Shown piece by piece: positions 20,075 through 28,527 of a stretch of 64,000 nucleotides of DNA. The translations under genes and the position numbers were made by a program. The notes under the pieces were generated by a model that was not told the DNA's origin, searched no databases, and saw only the letters and a list, made by a program, of their open reading frames with translations. This stretch comes from Rosettibacter firmus (GTDB lineage: Bacteria; Bacteroidota; Ignavibacteria; Ignavibacteriales; Melioribacteraceae): the NCBI RefSeq assembly GCF_036860695.1, contig NZ_JAYKGJ010000002.1, forward strand, positions 564,001 through 628,000, read 5' to 3'. Position 1 is the first letter of the stretch. Every line of letters starts with the position of its first letter.

Positions 20075-20857
20075 ATGAAAAAAATAAATATAATTTTATT
20101 AACAATTTTATTTACAATAAGTTATAAAAATCATTTAAGTAAAAATATAACGCAAACTAATTATGTTGGAATAGATGAACAACTCGGCAAAAAACTCCCC
20201 TTAAACTTAAGTTTTGTTACTTCAGAAAATGATACAATTCAATTAAATAAATTGGTTGATAAACCAATACTATTAGCTTTTATTTACTATGAATGCCCGG
20301 GTATTTGCAGTCCAATGCTCCACGATGTAGCATGGTTAATAGATAAAATTGATTTAGAGTTAGGTGTAGATTATAAAATAATTTCTTTAAGTATTGATTC
20401 AAGAGAAAAACCAGAAATTGCAAATAGATGGAAAAGAAATTATTTACAACTAATTAAAAAGAAAATAAATAAAGATGACTGGATTTTTTTAACAGGCGAT
20501 AGTTCTAATATCTATAAAATTACAAAAGAAGCAGGATATTTTTTTGAGAAGAATAAAGCAGGACAGATAATACATCCTGCAGTTTTAATTACATTATCTC
20601 CGGATGGTAAGATAGTACGTTATATTTTAGGACCAACATTTAATCCTTTTGATGTAAAAATGGCTTTAATTGAAGCAAAAGCAGGAATTAGTAGACCTAC
20701 TGTTACAAAAGTTTTAGAGTTGTGTTATAGTTACGACCCGGAAGGGAAAAAGTATGCTTTTAATTTTTTAAGAGTAAGTGGGATAATTATTCTTTTCTTT
20801 ATAGGAATTTTTTTACTGATTTTATTGTTAAAAAGTAAAAAGAAAATGGAGCAATAG
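20075..20857 (+). CDS. SCO1/SenC-family copper chaperone for the oxidase CuA site
   Basis: 260 residues. Thioredoxin-like SCO protein: the copper-binding CPGIC is at 74-78 in FIYYECPGICSPMLHDVA and the distal His is in QIIHPAVLITLSPDG. It has a short N-terminal leader/anchor and a second hydrophobic segment at the C-terminus (IIILFFIGIFLLILLL), so it may be anchored at both ends, an arrangement seen in Bacteroidota-type SCO proteins. SCO proteins deliver copper to, or reduce, the CuA cysteines of subunit II. It lies 6 bp before subunit I in the same operon, supporting that role. Confidence 0.9.
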   Translation: MKKINIILLTILFTISYKNHLSKNITQTNYVGIDEQLGKKLPLNLSFVTSENDTIQLNKLVDKPILLAFIYYECPGICSPMLHDVAWLIDKIDLELGVDYKIISLSIDSREKPEIANRWKRNYLQLIKKKINKDDWIFLTGDSSNIYKITKEAGYFFEKNKAGQIIHPAVLITLSPDGKIVRYILGPTFNPFDVKMALIEAKAGISRPTVTKVLELCYSYDPEGKKYAFNFLRVSGIIILFFIGIFLLILLLKSKKKMEQ

Positions 20858-20863
20858 AAAAAG

Positions 20864-22501
20864 ATGTCAAATGGTACAATAGCAGTAAATGAAAGAGACT
20901 TTTATAACACAAGCACAAATAGATTTTCTGGTATTCTTTCATGGTTATTAACAACAGACCATAAAAGAATTGGTTTGATGTATCTCGTTTCGATATTGTT
21001 TTTCTTTTTAGTTGGTGTAATACTTGGTGTTCTAATGAGACTTGAACTTATGACACCAGGTAGAACTATTATGAGTGCACAAGAATATAATGCATTGTTT
21101 ACGCTACATGGTGTCATAATGATTTTTCTTTTTATAATTCCAGGGCTACCAGCTATATTTGGCAATTTCTTTCTTCCGATTCAAATTGGAGCAAGAGATG
21201 TTGCTTTTCCAAGATTAAATTTATTATCGTATTACATTTATGTTGTTGGTGCAATACTTGCTCTTATTTCATTATTTAGACCTGGCGGACCAATAGATAC
21301 CGGATGGACATTTTATATTCCTTATAGTGTTAGAACAACATCAAATGTTTCTTTAGCAATTTTTGCTGCATTTGTTTTAGGCTTTTCATCTATTCTTACT
21401 GGAATAAATTTTATAACCACAGTTCATCGATTAAGAGCACCGGGCATGACCTTTTTCAGAATGCCATTATTTGTCTGGGCAACTTATGCAACTGCCTGGA
21501 TACAGGTTATAGCAACTCCAGTTGTTGGAATTACAATTTTACTTGTTATAATTGAAAGATCTTTTAATGTAGGAATATTTGATCCTGCACTTGGAGGTGA
21601 TCCTTTATTGTTTCAACATTTGTTCTGGATCTACTCACATCCAGCAGTTTATATTATGATTTTACCAGCTATGGGTGTTGTATCGGAAATTATTCCAACA
21701 TTTTCAAGAAGAACAATATTTGGTTATAAAGCAATAGCTATGTCAAGTCTTGCAATTGCATTTATAGGTTATCTTGTATGGGCACATCATATGTTTACCA
21801 GTGGAATGAGTGATACTGCAAGATGGATTTTTTCATTACTTACATTTTTAGTAGCAGTTCCAAGTGGTGTTAAGATTTTTAATTGGGTTGCAACTATGTA
21901 CAAGGGTTCAATTGATATTCAACCACCATTTTTGTGGGTAATGACTTTTATATTTTTATTTTCGATTGGTGGATTAACTGGATTGGTTTTAGGTTCTCTG
22001 GCAACAGATATACATCTTCACGATACATATTTTGTTGTGGCACATTTTCATTATGTGATGTTTGGTGGTACAGGAACAATTTTCTTCGCAGCTCTACATT
22101 ACTGGTTTCCTAAAATGTTTGGTCGAATGTATAATAAAAAATTAGCTTATATAACAGTCCCATTTTTCTTTATTGGTTTCAATATGTTATACTTTACAAA
22201 ATTTATTATGGGCTATATGGGAATGCCAAGAAGATATTATGATTATTTACCAGAATTTGCAAAGTTGCAATTAATTTCAACAATAGGCTCATGGATTTTA
22301 GCTGGTTCTATATTTTTTATGGTTGGTTATTTATTGTATGCACTGTTTAAAGGTCCAAAAGCAGATTCAAATCCCTGGGGAGGAGCTACTCTGGAATGGC
22401 AAATTCCTTCACCACCACCACTTGAGAACTTTAAGACGATCCCTGTGATTAATCATGACCCATATGATTTTACTCAGCTTAAGGAGAAAACAGATGAATG
22501 A
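20864..22501 (+). CDS. ctaD: Cytochrome c oxidase subunit I, A2-type haem-copper oxidase
   Basis: 545 residues, twelve membrane helices. Haem and CuB ligands appear in FTLHGVIMIF, YSHPAVY, WAHHMFTSG and HDTYFVVAHFHYVMFGG. D-channel residues are in NFFLPIQIGARD and PRLN; the K-channel Lys is in PSGVKIFNW. The helix VI Glu of A1 oxidases (HPEVY) is replaced by Ala and the helix instead carries Tyr-Ser just before the CuB His (WIYSHPAVYIM), the defining mark of A2-type enzymes such as Rhodothermus caa3. It reduces O2 and pumps protons. The gene overlaps subunit III by eight bases. Confidence 0.96.
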   Translation: MSNGTIAVNERDFYNTSTNRFSGILSWLLTTDHKRIGLMYLVSILFFFLVGVILGVLMRLELMTPGRTIMSAQEYNALFTLHGVIMIFLFIIPGLPAIFGNFFLPIQIGARDVAFPRLNLLSYYIYVVGAILALISLFRPGGPIDTGWTFYIPYSVRTTSNVSLAIFAAFVLGFSSILTGINFITTVHRLRAPGMTFFRMPLFVWATYATAWIQVIATPVVGITILLVIIERSFNVGIFDPALGGDPLLFQHLFWIYSHPAVYIMILPAMGVVSEIIPTFSRRTIFGYKAIAMSSLAIAFIGYLVWAHHMFTSGMSDTARWIFSLLTFLVAVPSGVKIFNWVATMYKGSIDIQPPFLWVMTFIFLFSIGGLTGLVLGSLATDIHLHDTYFVVAHFHYVMFGGTGTIFFAALHYWFPKMFGRMYNKKLAYITVPFFFIGFNMLYFTKFIMGYMGMPRRYYDYLPEFAKLQLISTIGSWILAGSIFFMVGYLLYALFKGPKADSNPWGGATLEWQIPSPPPLENFKTIPVINHDPYDFTQLKEKTDE

Positions 22502-23126
22502 AAATCTTAATACAGTAACTATGTCGCACGAACATTCTCATATCGATAAGATTGGTGCTAAAATGGGAATGTGGCTTTTTTTGTTTACTGAAGTTTTATT
22601 ATTTGGTGGATTGTTCTTAGCATATGCTTTATATCGATATCAATATAGTATTGATTTTCATATTGCTGGAATGGAATTAAATACATTGATTGGAACATTC
22701 AATACTATCATACTATTAACCAGTAGTTTGACAATGGCTCTTTCTATTGCTTTCATCCAGAAAGGGAATAAGTTATTATCTATACTTTTTTTAATCTCAA
22801 CAATATTACTTGCTTTAATATTCCTTGTTAATAAATATTTTGAATGGACAGCTAAATTTGAACATGGAATTTACCCAGGCTCTAATGAGTTATTAAATAG
22901 ACCAAACGGACAAATATTATTTTTTGGATTGTATTATGTTATGACAGGCTTACATGCACTTCATGTTATAATTGGCATCATAATTTTATCATTCATGTTA
23001 TTCTTTTTGATAAGAAATAAAATTACCAAAGACAATAATATAAAACTTGAAAATTCTGGTTTATACTGGCATCTTGTCGATTTAATCTGGATTTTTTTAT
23101 TCCCATTATTTTATCTAATTCAGTGA
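22494..23126 (+). CDS. ctaE: Cytochrome c oxidase subunit III
   Basis: 210 residues from the ATG at 22494, chosen because AAGGAG at 22481-22486 is seven bases upstream; a longer in-frame reading from 22455 would overlap ctaD by 47 bases and adds an unlikely basic leader (MTHMILLSLRRKQ). Five membrane helices; conserved features are KMGMWLFLFTEVLLFGGLF, NTIILLTSSLTMALS and YYVMTGLHALHVIIG, ending GLYWHLVDLIWIFLFPLFYL. Subunit III stabilises the D-channel of subunit I. Five-helix forms are usual for caa3/A2-type oxidases. Translationally coupled to ctaD and followed 6 bp later by subunit IV. Confidence 0.94.
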   Translation: MNENLNTVTMSHEHSHIDKIGAKMGMWLFLFTEVLLFGGLFLAYALYRYQYSIDFHIAGMELNTLIGTFNTIILLTSSLTMALSIAFIQKGNKLLSILFLISTILLALIFLVNKYFEWTAKFEHGIYPGSNELLNRPNGQILFFGLYYVMTGLHALHVIIGIIILSFMLFFLIRNKITKDNNIKLENSGLYWHLVDLIWIFLFPLFYLIQ

Positions 23127-23132
23127 GGCAAA

Positions 23133-23414
23133 ATGAAAAATCATAATAATCATATAAGTATTCTAACTTATGTTATTGTTTGGATATCTTTGCTTGCTCT
23201 CACATCAATTACTGTTACAGTAGCAGGTCTAAATCTCGAAAAATATACTTTGTTTATTGCTCTGATTATAGCATCAATAAAGTCTGCTCTTGTGATAAAT
23301 ATATTTATGCATATCAAATTTGATGAGCCAATATTTAAGGTATTTCTGGCTCTCAGCGGAACAACTTTAATAATATTATTCGTTCTAACATTTTTCGATA
23401 TTATTTATAGATGA
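23133..23414 (+). CDS. Cytochrome c oxidase subunit IV (caa3-type small subunit)
   Basis: 93 residues with three hydrophobic helices. LTSITVTVAGLNL, followed by IALIIASIKSALVINIFMHIKFD and a last helix ending FFDI, is the bacterial prokaryotic COX4 pattern (K-A-x-L-V-x-x-x-F-M-H motif). This small subunit assists assembly or stability of the oxidase and is normally next to subunit III, as here. A GTGAGGC run lies 4-10 bases before the ATG. Confidence 0.9.
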   Translation: MKNHNNHISILTYVIVWISLLALTSITVTVAGLNLEKYTLFIALIIASIKSALVINIFMHIKFDEPIFKVFLALSGTTLIILFVLTFFDIIYR

Positions 23415-23423
23415 GGTAAATAA

Positions 23424-24026
23424 ATGTCGTCTGCACCATCTTTACATACTGAAACTGTAGATTTTGTAATGTTATATATAGTAAGTATAGCTGTTATACT
23501 TTTACTTGGTGTTACTATAACTATGATTTACTTTGTAATTAAGTATAACAGAAACAAAGGTCACAAACCAGTTGATGTACATGGAAATATCTGGCTGGAA
23601 ATTACATGGGTTATCATTCCAACGATAATAGCATTGTCGATGTTTTATTTTGGTTATACTGGATTCAAGAAAATCAGGTATATCCCGAAAGATGCATTTG
23701 TGATTAAAGTTACTGCAAAAATGTGGCAATGGGAATTTAAATATCCAAATAATAAAGTTACTGATACTTTATATGTACCTGTTAACAAACCAATTAAATT
23801 AGAGATGACTTCTTCTGATGTTAATCATTCATTTTATATACCAGCTTTTAGAATTAAAGAAGATGCAATATATGGCAGGACAACTTATTTAGCTTTTACA
23901 CCCAGTAAAATTGGTGATTATGATGTTGCATGTGCAGAATATTGTGGCTTGGGACATTCAATGATGTATACCAAGGTAAAAGTTTTATCAAAAGAAGATT
24001 TTGATTTTTGGTTAAATAAGAATTAA
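23424..24026 (+). CDS. ctaC: Cytochrome c oxidase subunit II (CuA subunit)
   Basis: 200 residues: two N-terminal helices (about 13-35 and 60-80) then a cupredoxin domain. The CuA ligands are visible: His in SSDVNHSFYIPAFRIKED, then CAEYCGLGHSMM giving two Cys, His and Met. The sequence stops soon after, so there is no fused cytochrome c domain of the kind that defines caa3 enzymes; an external cytochrome must donate electrons. There is no obvious lipobox leader. Subunit II is encoded last of the four structural genes, unlike the common II-I-III order. GATGAGGTAA upstream provides the ribosome site. Confidence 0.94.
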   Translation: MSSAPSLHTETVDFVMLYIVSIAVILLLGVTITMIYFVIKYNRNKGHKPVDVHGNIWLEITWVIIPTIIALSMFYFGYTGFKKIRYIPKDAFVIKVTAKMWQWEFKYPNNKVTDTLYVPVNKPIKLEMTSSDVNHSFYIPAFRIKEDAIYGRTTYLAFTPSKIGDYDVACAEYCGLGHSMMYTKVKVLSKEDFDFWLNKN

Positions 24027-24028
24027 TA

Positions 24029-24913
24029 ATGATAAAAAAAATTTTAAACTATATTAAGTTACTTCTTGAGTTATGCAAATTTAAAATTACTTCTTTCGTA
24101 GCTCTTTCTACTTTTGTTGGATATATTCTTTATTCCAAAGAATTATCCATAAATATGATATTACCAGTAATTGGAGTTTTTATTTTAGCTTGTGGTTCTT
24201 CATCTTTAAATCATTATCAGGAAAGATTTACAGATGCTTTAATGAGTAGAACATGCAAAAGACCAATCCCTTCAGGTAGAATAAGTGCTAATCATGCTTT
24301 AATTTTATCTATTGCTATTATAATTATTTCCTTAACAATAATTTACTTTACAACAAATATTGTTTCGTTAATTTTAAGTTTACTGGCACTTATCTGGTAT
24401 AATTTCTTTTACACACCACTTAAGAAAAAAATTGCAATGGCAGTAGTACCTGGTTCATTAATTGGTGCTTTACCACCAATGATTGGTTATACATCAGCAG
24501 GAGGGTCACCATTTGATTATCAAATTCTGGCTTTAGCTTTATTTTTCTTTATCTGGCAAATTCCACATTTCTGGTTATTACTTCTAATCTTTAATAATGA
24601 TTATCAGAAAGCAAATTTCCCGACTTTAACTAAAATATTTTCTAATGAGCAATTATCGAGAATTACTTTTATATGGATTGTCTCTCTTTCAGTTTGTAGC
24701 TATTTTATTTTTTTACTTGATTATTCGTTCAAGATCTATTCCGTTATTGCTCTAATTGTTTTATCAATCTGGCTTATAATAGAATCAAGTAGACTATTAT
24801 TAAAATATTCAGAAAAAAGTTTTTTAAAAGAAACTTTCCTTCGTATTAATTTATATGTCCTTGCTGTAATTACAGTTATATCAATTGATAGATTATTATT
24901 TAAAGAAATATAA
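24029..24913 (+). CDS. ctaB: Protohaem IX farnesyltransferase (haem O synthase)
   Basis: 294 residues, about nine membrane helices, UbiA superfamily. The Asp-rich prenyl-diphosphate site appears as NHYQERFTDALMSRTCKRPIP, equivalent to NxxxDxxxD...R-T-x-x-R-P in CyoE/CtaB, and the second conserved region is WYNFFYTPLKKK. It attaches farnesyl to haem b, producing haem O for the oxidase encoded immediately upstream. The first Asp of the motif is replaced by Glu (QERFTD), a conservative change. No ctaA (haem A synthase) is in the window, so whether the enzyme uses haem A or O cannot be settled here. Confidence 0.93.
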   Translation: MIKKILNYIKLLLELCKFKITSFVALSTFVGYILYSKELSINMILPVIGVFILACGSSSLNHYQERFTDALMSRTCKRPIPSGRISANHALILSIAIIIISLTIIYFTTNIVSLILSLLALIWYNFFYTPLKKKIAMAVVPGSLIGALPPMIGYTSAGGSPFDYQILALALFFFIWQIPHFWLLLLIFNNDYQKANFPTLTKIFSNEQLSRITFIWIVSLSVCSYFIFLLDYSFKIYSVIALIVLSIWLIIESSRLLLKYSEKSFLKETFLRINLYVLAVITVISIDRLLFKEI

Positions 24914-24924
24914 CGGGAAGAAAT

Positions 24925-26253
24925 ATGGAGCTTATCGATAAAATTATTTTACCACAATCTGCACAACATTTATTGTTACTCAAATATATTCTTGTTCTGA
25001 CATTTATATTGTTTATTTCTTATGCAAGTTTGTTATTTGGCTCGTTTATTTTATCAATTATATTTGAACAAAAGAGTAAAAAGCAAAATAATCTTACATA
25101 TAAAAAAGTTTCTATTGAATTAATTGATCTTATTACTTTTAATAAAGGAATAGCTTTCTCATTGGGTATCATACCATTATTGAGTTCAGCTTTTTGCTAT
25201 GCACAATTGCTTCATTTATCTGGTTTAATTGTTACAGAAGCAATATTTATTTCAACTTTTTTATTTTTCTTGGCATTGATATCTATATACACATACAAGC
25301 ATGCAATTCATATAAAAAATGCTTTAGATGTTGTAAAAGATTATAATCCCGATGGAAGTGAATCTGATGTTAGAAATTATCTTCTTAAATCAAGCAAGAT
25401 TATAAATGCAAGTAAAATTCTGGGATTAATATTTATTTTATTATCAACATATTTATTTATAGCTTCTGTTGAGTTTACACAAAATCCTGAAAAGTGGACT
25501 AATTCGAATAATTATTCTGGTGTAATTTTTTCCTTTAATGCTTTCATCAACTATATTCAATTCATTCTTATATCACTTGGTTTTACTTCTTTAATTATAC
25601 TTACAAAAAATAGACAGGCAATAGAACAGGAAGAAAGTTATAAAAATTTTATTCATAATTTTTCACTTAAGCTGGGTTTGATAAGCACAATAACTTTACC
25701 TGTCATTATAACTATTACTGTAATTACTAAATCAAAATATTCTCTATCGTATAATTTGTTTAGCTTTACACTTATAGCACTGATTTTAATTCTTTTTGTT
25801 AGCATACTATTGTATGTAATGCTTAAGCAGGGGAAAATAAATTATAATTTTATTTCAATCCTTTTATTTGTATTGATAATTGCATTTTTAATTATTAAAG
25901 ATCAGTATGCATTTAATATAGCTGCAAAAAAACAATTTGTACAATTAGCTGCTAATTATGAATCGTATCAAAAAAAATTATTAGAAGAAACTGGTTTATT
26001 GAAAGAGACAATCAGTGGCGAAGAAATATTTAACAGTAAATGTATAGCATGCCATCAATTTGATAAGAAAGTTGTTGGACCACCTTATAATGAGGTACTT
26101 CCCAAATATGAAGGTAAAATGGATGAACTCATTAATTTTATTTTAAATCCAGTTAAAGTAAATCCAGATTATCCATCAATGCCAAATCAAGGATTAAAAC
26201 CAAAAGAAGCTGAGGCAGTTGCGAATTATATTATGAATACTTATAAGAAATAA
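24925..26253 (+). CDS. Polytopic membrane protein with C-terminal cytochrome c domain
   Basis: 442 residues. About eight hydrophobic helices occupy residues ~15-325, including KGIAFSLGIIPLLSSAFCYA and FNAFINYIQFILISLGF. A cytochrome c domain follows: GEEIFNSKCIACHQFDKKVV with the haem site at 373-377 and a probable Met ligand in YPSMPNQGLKP. I do not recognise the membrane domain; it contains few His residues in the helices, so a haem b site is not obvious. As the last gene of the operon, 11 bp after ctaB, it probably moves electrons to or from the ACIII-oxidase system. An ATAACGGGAAGAAAT run provides the ribosome site. Confidence 0.8.
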   Translation: MELIDKIILPQSAQHLLLLKYILVLTFILFISYASLLFGSFILSIIFEQKSKKQNNLTYKKVSIELIDLITFNKGIAFSLGIIPLLSSAFCYAQLLHLSGLIVTEAIFISTFLFFLALISIYTYKHAIHIKNALDVVKDYNPDGSESDVRNYLLKSSKIINASKILGLIFILLSTYLFIASVEFTQNPEKWTNSNNYSGVIFSFNAFINYIQFILISLGFTSLIILTKNRQAIEQEESYKNFIHNFSLKLGLISTITLPVIITITVITKSKYSLSYNLFSFTLIALILILFVSILLYVMLKQGKINYNFISILLFVLIIAFLIIKDQYAFNIAAKKQFVQLAANYESYQKKLLEETGLLKETISGEEIFNSKCIACHQFDKKVVGPPYNEVLPKYEGKMDELINFILNPVKVNPDYPSMPNQGLKPKEAEAVANYIMNTYKK

Positions 26254-26259
26254 TTTGTA

Positions 26260-26275
26260 AAGTATTAACATACTT
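26260..26275 (+). terminator. Candidate weak terminator after the respiratory operon
   Basis: AAGTAT (26260-26265), a four-base TAAC loop and ATACTT (26270-26275) form a perfect 6-bp hairpin 7 bases after the stop of the last operon gene, followed by CCTTCTATTTTGTT, which is T-rich but not a clean T tract. It is the only hairpin I see in the 69-bp gap before prmC. AT-rich and short, so termination is only suggested. Confidence 0.3.
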
Positions 26276-26322
26276 CCTTCTATTTTGTTATCTTTAATTG
26301 CTTCTTAAATACTTTTTAATTT

Positions 26323-27177
26323 ATGATTACTGTATTAGATTCTATAAAATTATCAACTGAATACTTAGAGAAAAAAGGGGTTGAATCTCCAAGATTGAAT
26401 GCAGAGTTGTTATTGGCAGATATTCTTAATTGCAAAAGGCTCGATTTATATTTGAAATATGATCAACCATTATCCGAAGATGAAATTAATAAGTACAGAG
26501 AATATATTTCCAGACGAGCTAAAAGAGAACCACTTCAATATATAATTGGAAAAGTCGATTTTTTTGGATTGGAACTGAAGATAAATAAGTCTGTGCTAAT
26601 TCCACGACCTGAAACCGAAATTTTAGTTGAAACAATCATTAATAGAGAAAAAGATAAAAATTCATTACTGATACTGGATATTGGAACAGGTAGTGGTAAT
26701 ATTGCTATTGCTCTTGCAAAAAGTCTTTCTCAAAGCAAAATTGTTGCTGTTGATATATCGAACGAAGCATTGAAGGTTGCTGAAGAAAATGTTAATAAAC
26801 ATAATGTTATAAATCAAATAGAATTAGTAAGAAAAAATATTTTAGAAGACACTAATTTCTATAATCTAAAGTTTGATATTATAGTTTCCAACCCACCTTA
26901 TGTAAGTATTAATGAATATCAATCACTGCAGGAAGAAATAATTCTTTATGAACCACAAATTGCTGTCACAGATAATGATGATGGATTAAAATTTTATAGA
27001 AAAATTTCTGAGATTGCAGATAAAAATTTAAAAACAGGTGGAAGAATATATCTTGAAATTGGAGCAGGTAGAAGTGAACAAATTGAAAATATTCTGACTA
27101 CTACTGGATTTAGCAATATTCAATTTGTAAAAGATTATCAACAAATAAATAGAATTGTTTACGGGATAAAAATATGA
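26323..27177 (+). CDS. prmC: Peptide chain release factor glutamine methyltransferase
   Basis: 284 residues. Methylates the Gln of the GGQ motif of release factors RF1/RF2 using S-adenosylmethionine. The N-terminal helical domain (SPRLNAELLLADILNCKRLDLY) is followed by LIPRPETEILVE, the SAM loop LDIGTGSGNIAIALAK and the catalytic NPPYVS near residue 190. Length is typical. The stop overlaps dtd by four bases (ATGA), so the two housekeeping genes are translationally coupled. No release factor gene is adjacent, unlike the common prfA-prmC pair. Confidence 0.95.
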   Translation: MITVLDSIKLSTEYLEKKGVESPRLNAELLLADILNCKRLDLYLKYDQPLSEDEINKYREYISRRAKREPLQYIIGKVDFFGLELKINKSVLIPRPETEILVETIINREKDKNSLLILDIGTGSGNIAIALAKSLSQSKIVAVDISNEALKVAEENVNKHNVINQIELVRKNILEDTNFYNLKFDIIVSNPPYVSINEYQSLQEEIILYEPQIAVTDNDDGLKFYRKISEIADKNLKTGGRIYLEIGAGRSEQIENILTTTGFSNIQFVKDYQQINRIVYGIKI

Positions 27178-27623
27178 GAGCACTTGTACAGAGAGTTACA
27201 GAAGGTTCTGTAGAAATTAAAGAAGCAAATTATTATGCATCAATAGGAAAAGGTATGGTTATTCTTCTCGGTGTTAAAGAAGGAGATACTGATGAAGATA
27301 TGATTTTTGTTGCTGATAAGTGTTCGAATTTAAGAATATTCGAAGATGAAAATGGTAAAATGAATTTATCTTTGAAAGATATCAATGGTGAAGTTCTTGT
27401 TATCTCTCAATTTACACTTTATGGCGATGCAAGACGTGGTAATCGTCCCAGTTTTTCTGATGCAGCTAAACCTGAAATTGCAGAACAGCTTTATAATAAA
27501 TTTATTGAAAGAATGAAACATAATTTAGGCGATGATAAAGTTAAAAGTGGAATTTTTGCTGCAATGATGCTTGTAAAAATTTTTAATGATGGACCAGTAA
27601 CAATTTTAGTTGAATCAAAATAA
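27174..27623 (+). CDS. dtd: D-aminoacyl-tRNA deacylase
   Basis: 149 residues, full length. Removes D-amino acids mischarged on tRNA. The protein starts MRALVQRVTEGSVEI, contains the active-site SQFTLYGDARRGNRPSF and ends with NDGPVTILVE, the GxPxT-type cross-subunit motif, here G-P-V-T. These are diagnostic for the DTD family. The ATG overlaps the prmC stop. Cytosolic homodimer. No anomalies. Confidence 0.96.
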   Translation: MRALVQRVTEGSVEIKEANYYASIGKGMVILLGVKEGDTDEDMIFVADKCSNLRIFEDENGKMNLSLKDINGEVLVISQFTLYGDARRGNRPSFSDAAKPEIAEQLYNKFIERMKHNLGDDKVKSGIFAAMMLVKIFNDGPVTILVESK

Positions 27624-27624
27624 T

Positions 27625-28527
27625 ATGCACTCAACTTTAATGATATTCATTGATGGTGTTGGTATTGGTAAAAAAGATTATCAATACAATCCTTTCTTTA
27701 AGTACCAGTTTAAAATGTTTACAGAAACAATTGGTGAAATTCCCCATCTTGAAAAACCAGAAATATCTGTTAATGGAATAAATGTGTTCCCAGTTGATGC
27801 TTTACTTGGTGTTCCTGATATACCATTAAGTGGAACAGGACAAACATCAATATTTTGTGGAATTAATGCTCAAAAAATATTAAGTAAACATTTTGGTCCA
27901 TATCCCCATTCATCATTAATTCCGTTGATTAAAGAAAAAAATATCTTTAAAGAATTCTTAAAAAGAAAAAAGAAAGTAACTTTTGTTAATGCATATCCAA
28001 AAGTATTCTTTGATTATGTGAAAAAAGGGAATAGAATTTTAAGTACAACAACTTTAAGTTGTCTTTTGAGTAATATTAGATTAAATAAGATAAAAGATAT
28101 TCACGATGGAAAGGCTTTAAGTGCAGATATTGAAAATTATAGATTAATAAGTAAAATGAATTATAAACTTCCATTATATACTCCTGAAAAAGCAGCAAAA
28201 CGGTTATTAAGAATTGCTGGTGAAAATCACTTTACTCTTTTTGAATATTTTTATACAGATCATCTTGGTCACGGAAGAAATTTAGAATTGTTCGATAGAA
28301 CAATTAATGTTCTGGACAATTTCATTTTATACATATTGAAAAATCTTCCTTTAAATATGACTTTAATCATCTGTTCAGATCACGGTAACTTTGAAGATTT
28401 ATCGATTAAAGCTCACACACTTAATCCAGCATTGGGACTTACAGCTGGCAAATATGCAAATGAATTATCAAAAAAAATTAAAAAACTTTATCACATTAAA
28501 CCAGCAATTCTGGAGCTTTATGAGTGA
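27625..28527 (+). CDS. Alkaline-phosphatase-superfamily metalloenzyme
   Basis: 300 residues from ATG 27625, one base after the dtd stop; the frame extends upstream to 27610 inside dtd, but the extra MNQNN segment is unlikely. Motifs are those of the alkaline phosphatase/phosphoglycerate-mutase superfamily: MIFIDGVGIGKKD (first metal Asp), LSGTGQTSIFCGIN with the nucleophile Thr or Ser, EYFYTDHLGHGRNLELFD (metal Asp and His) and LIICSDHGNFEDLS. The substrate is unknown; the layout is reminiscent of phosphopentomutase and iPGM. Neighbours give no pathway clue. The stop overlaps the comEC start (GTGA). Confidence 0.8.
   Translation: MHSTLMIFIDGVGIGKKDYQYNPFFKYQFKMFTETIGEIPHLEKPEISVNGINVFPVDALLGVPDIPLSGTGQTSIFCGINAQKILSKHFGPYPHSSLIPLIKEKNIFKEFLKRKKKVTFVNAYPKVFFDYVKKGNRILSTTTLSCLLSNIRLNKIKDIHDGKALSADIENYRLISKMNYKLPLYTPEKAAKRLLRIAGENHFTLFEYFYTDHLGHGRNLELFDRTINVLDNFILYILKNLPLNMTLIICSDHGNFEDLSIKAHTLNPALGLTAGKYANELSKKIKKLYHIKPAILELYE

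Noticed and set aside
22455-22493. Thirteen-residue N-terminal extension of oxidase subunit III
   Set aside because: AAGGAG at 22481 fits the ATG at 22494; the extension lies inside ctaD and is basic, unlike the family.
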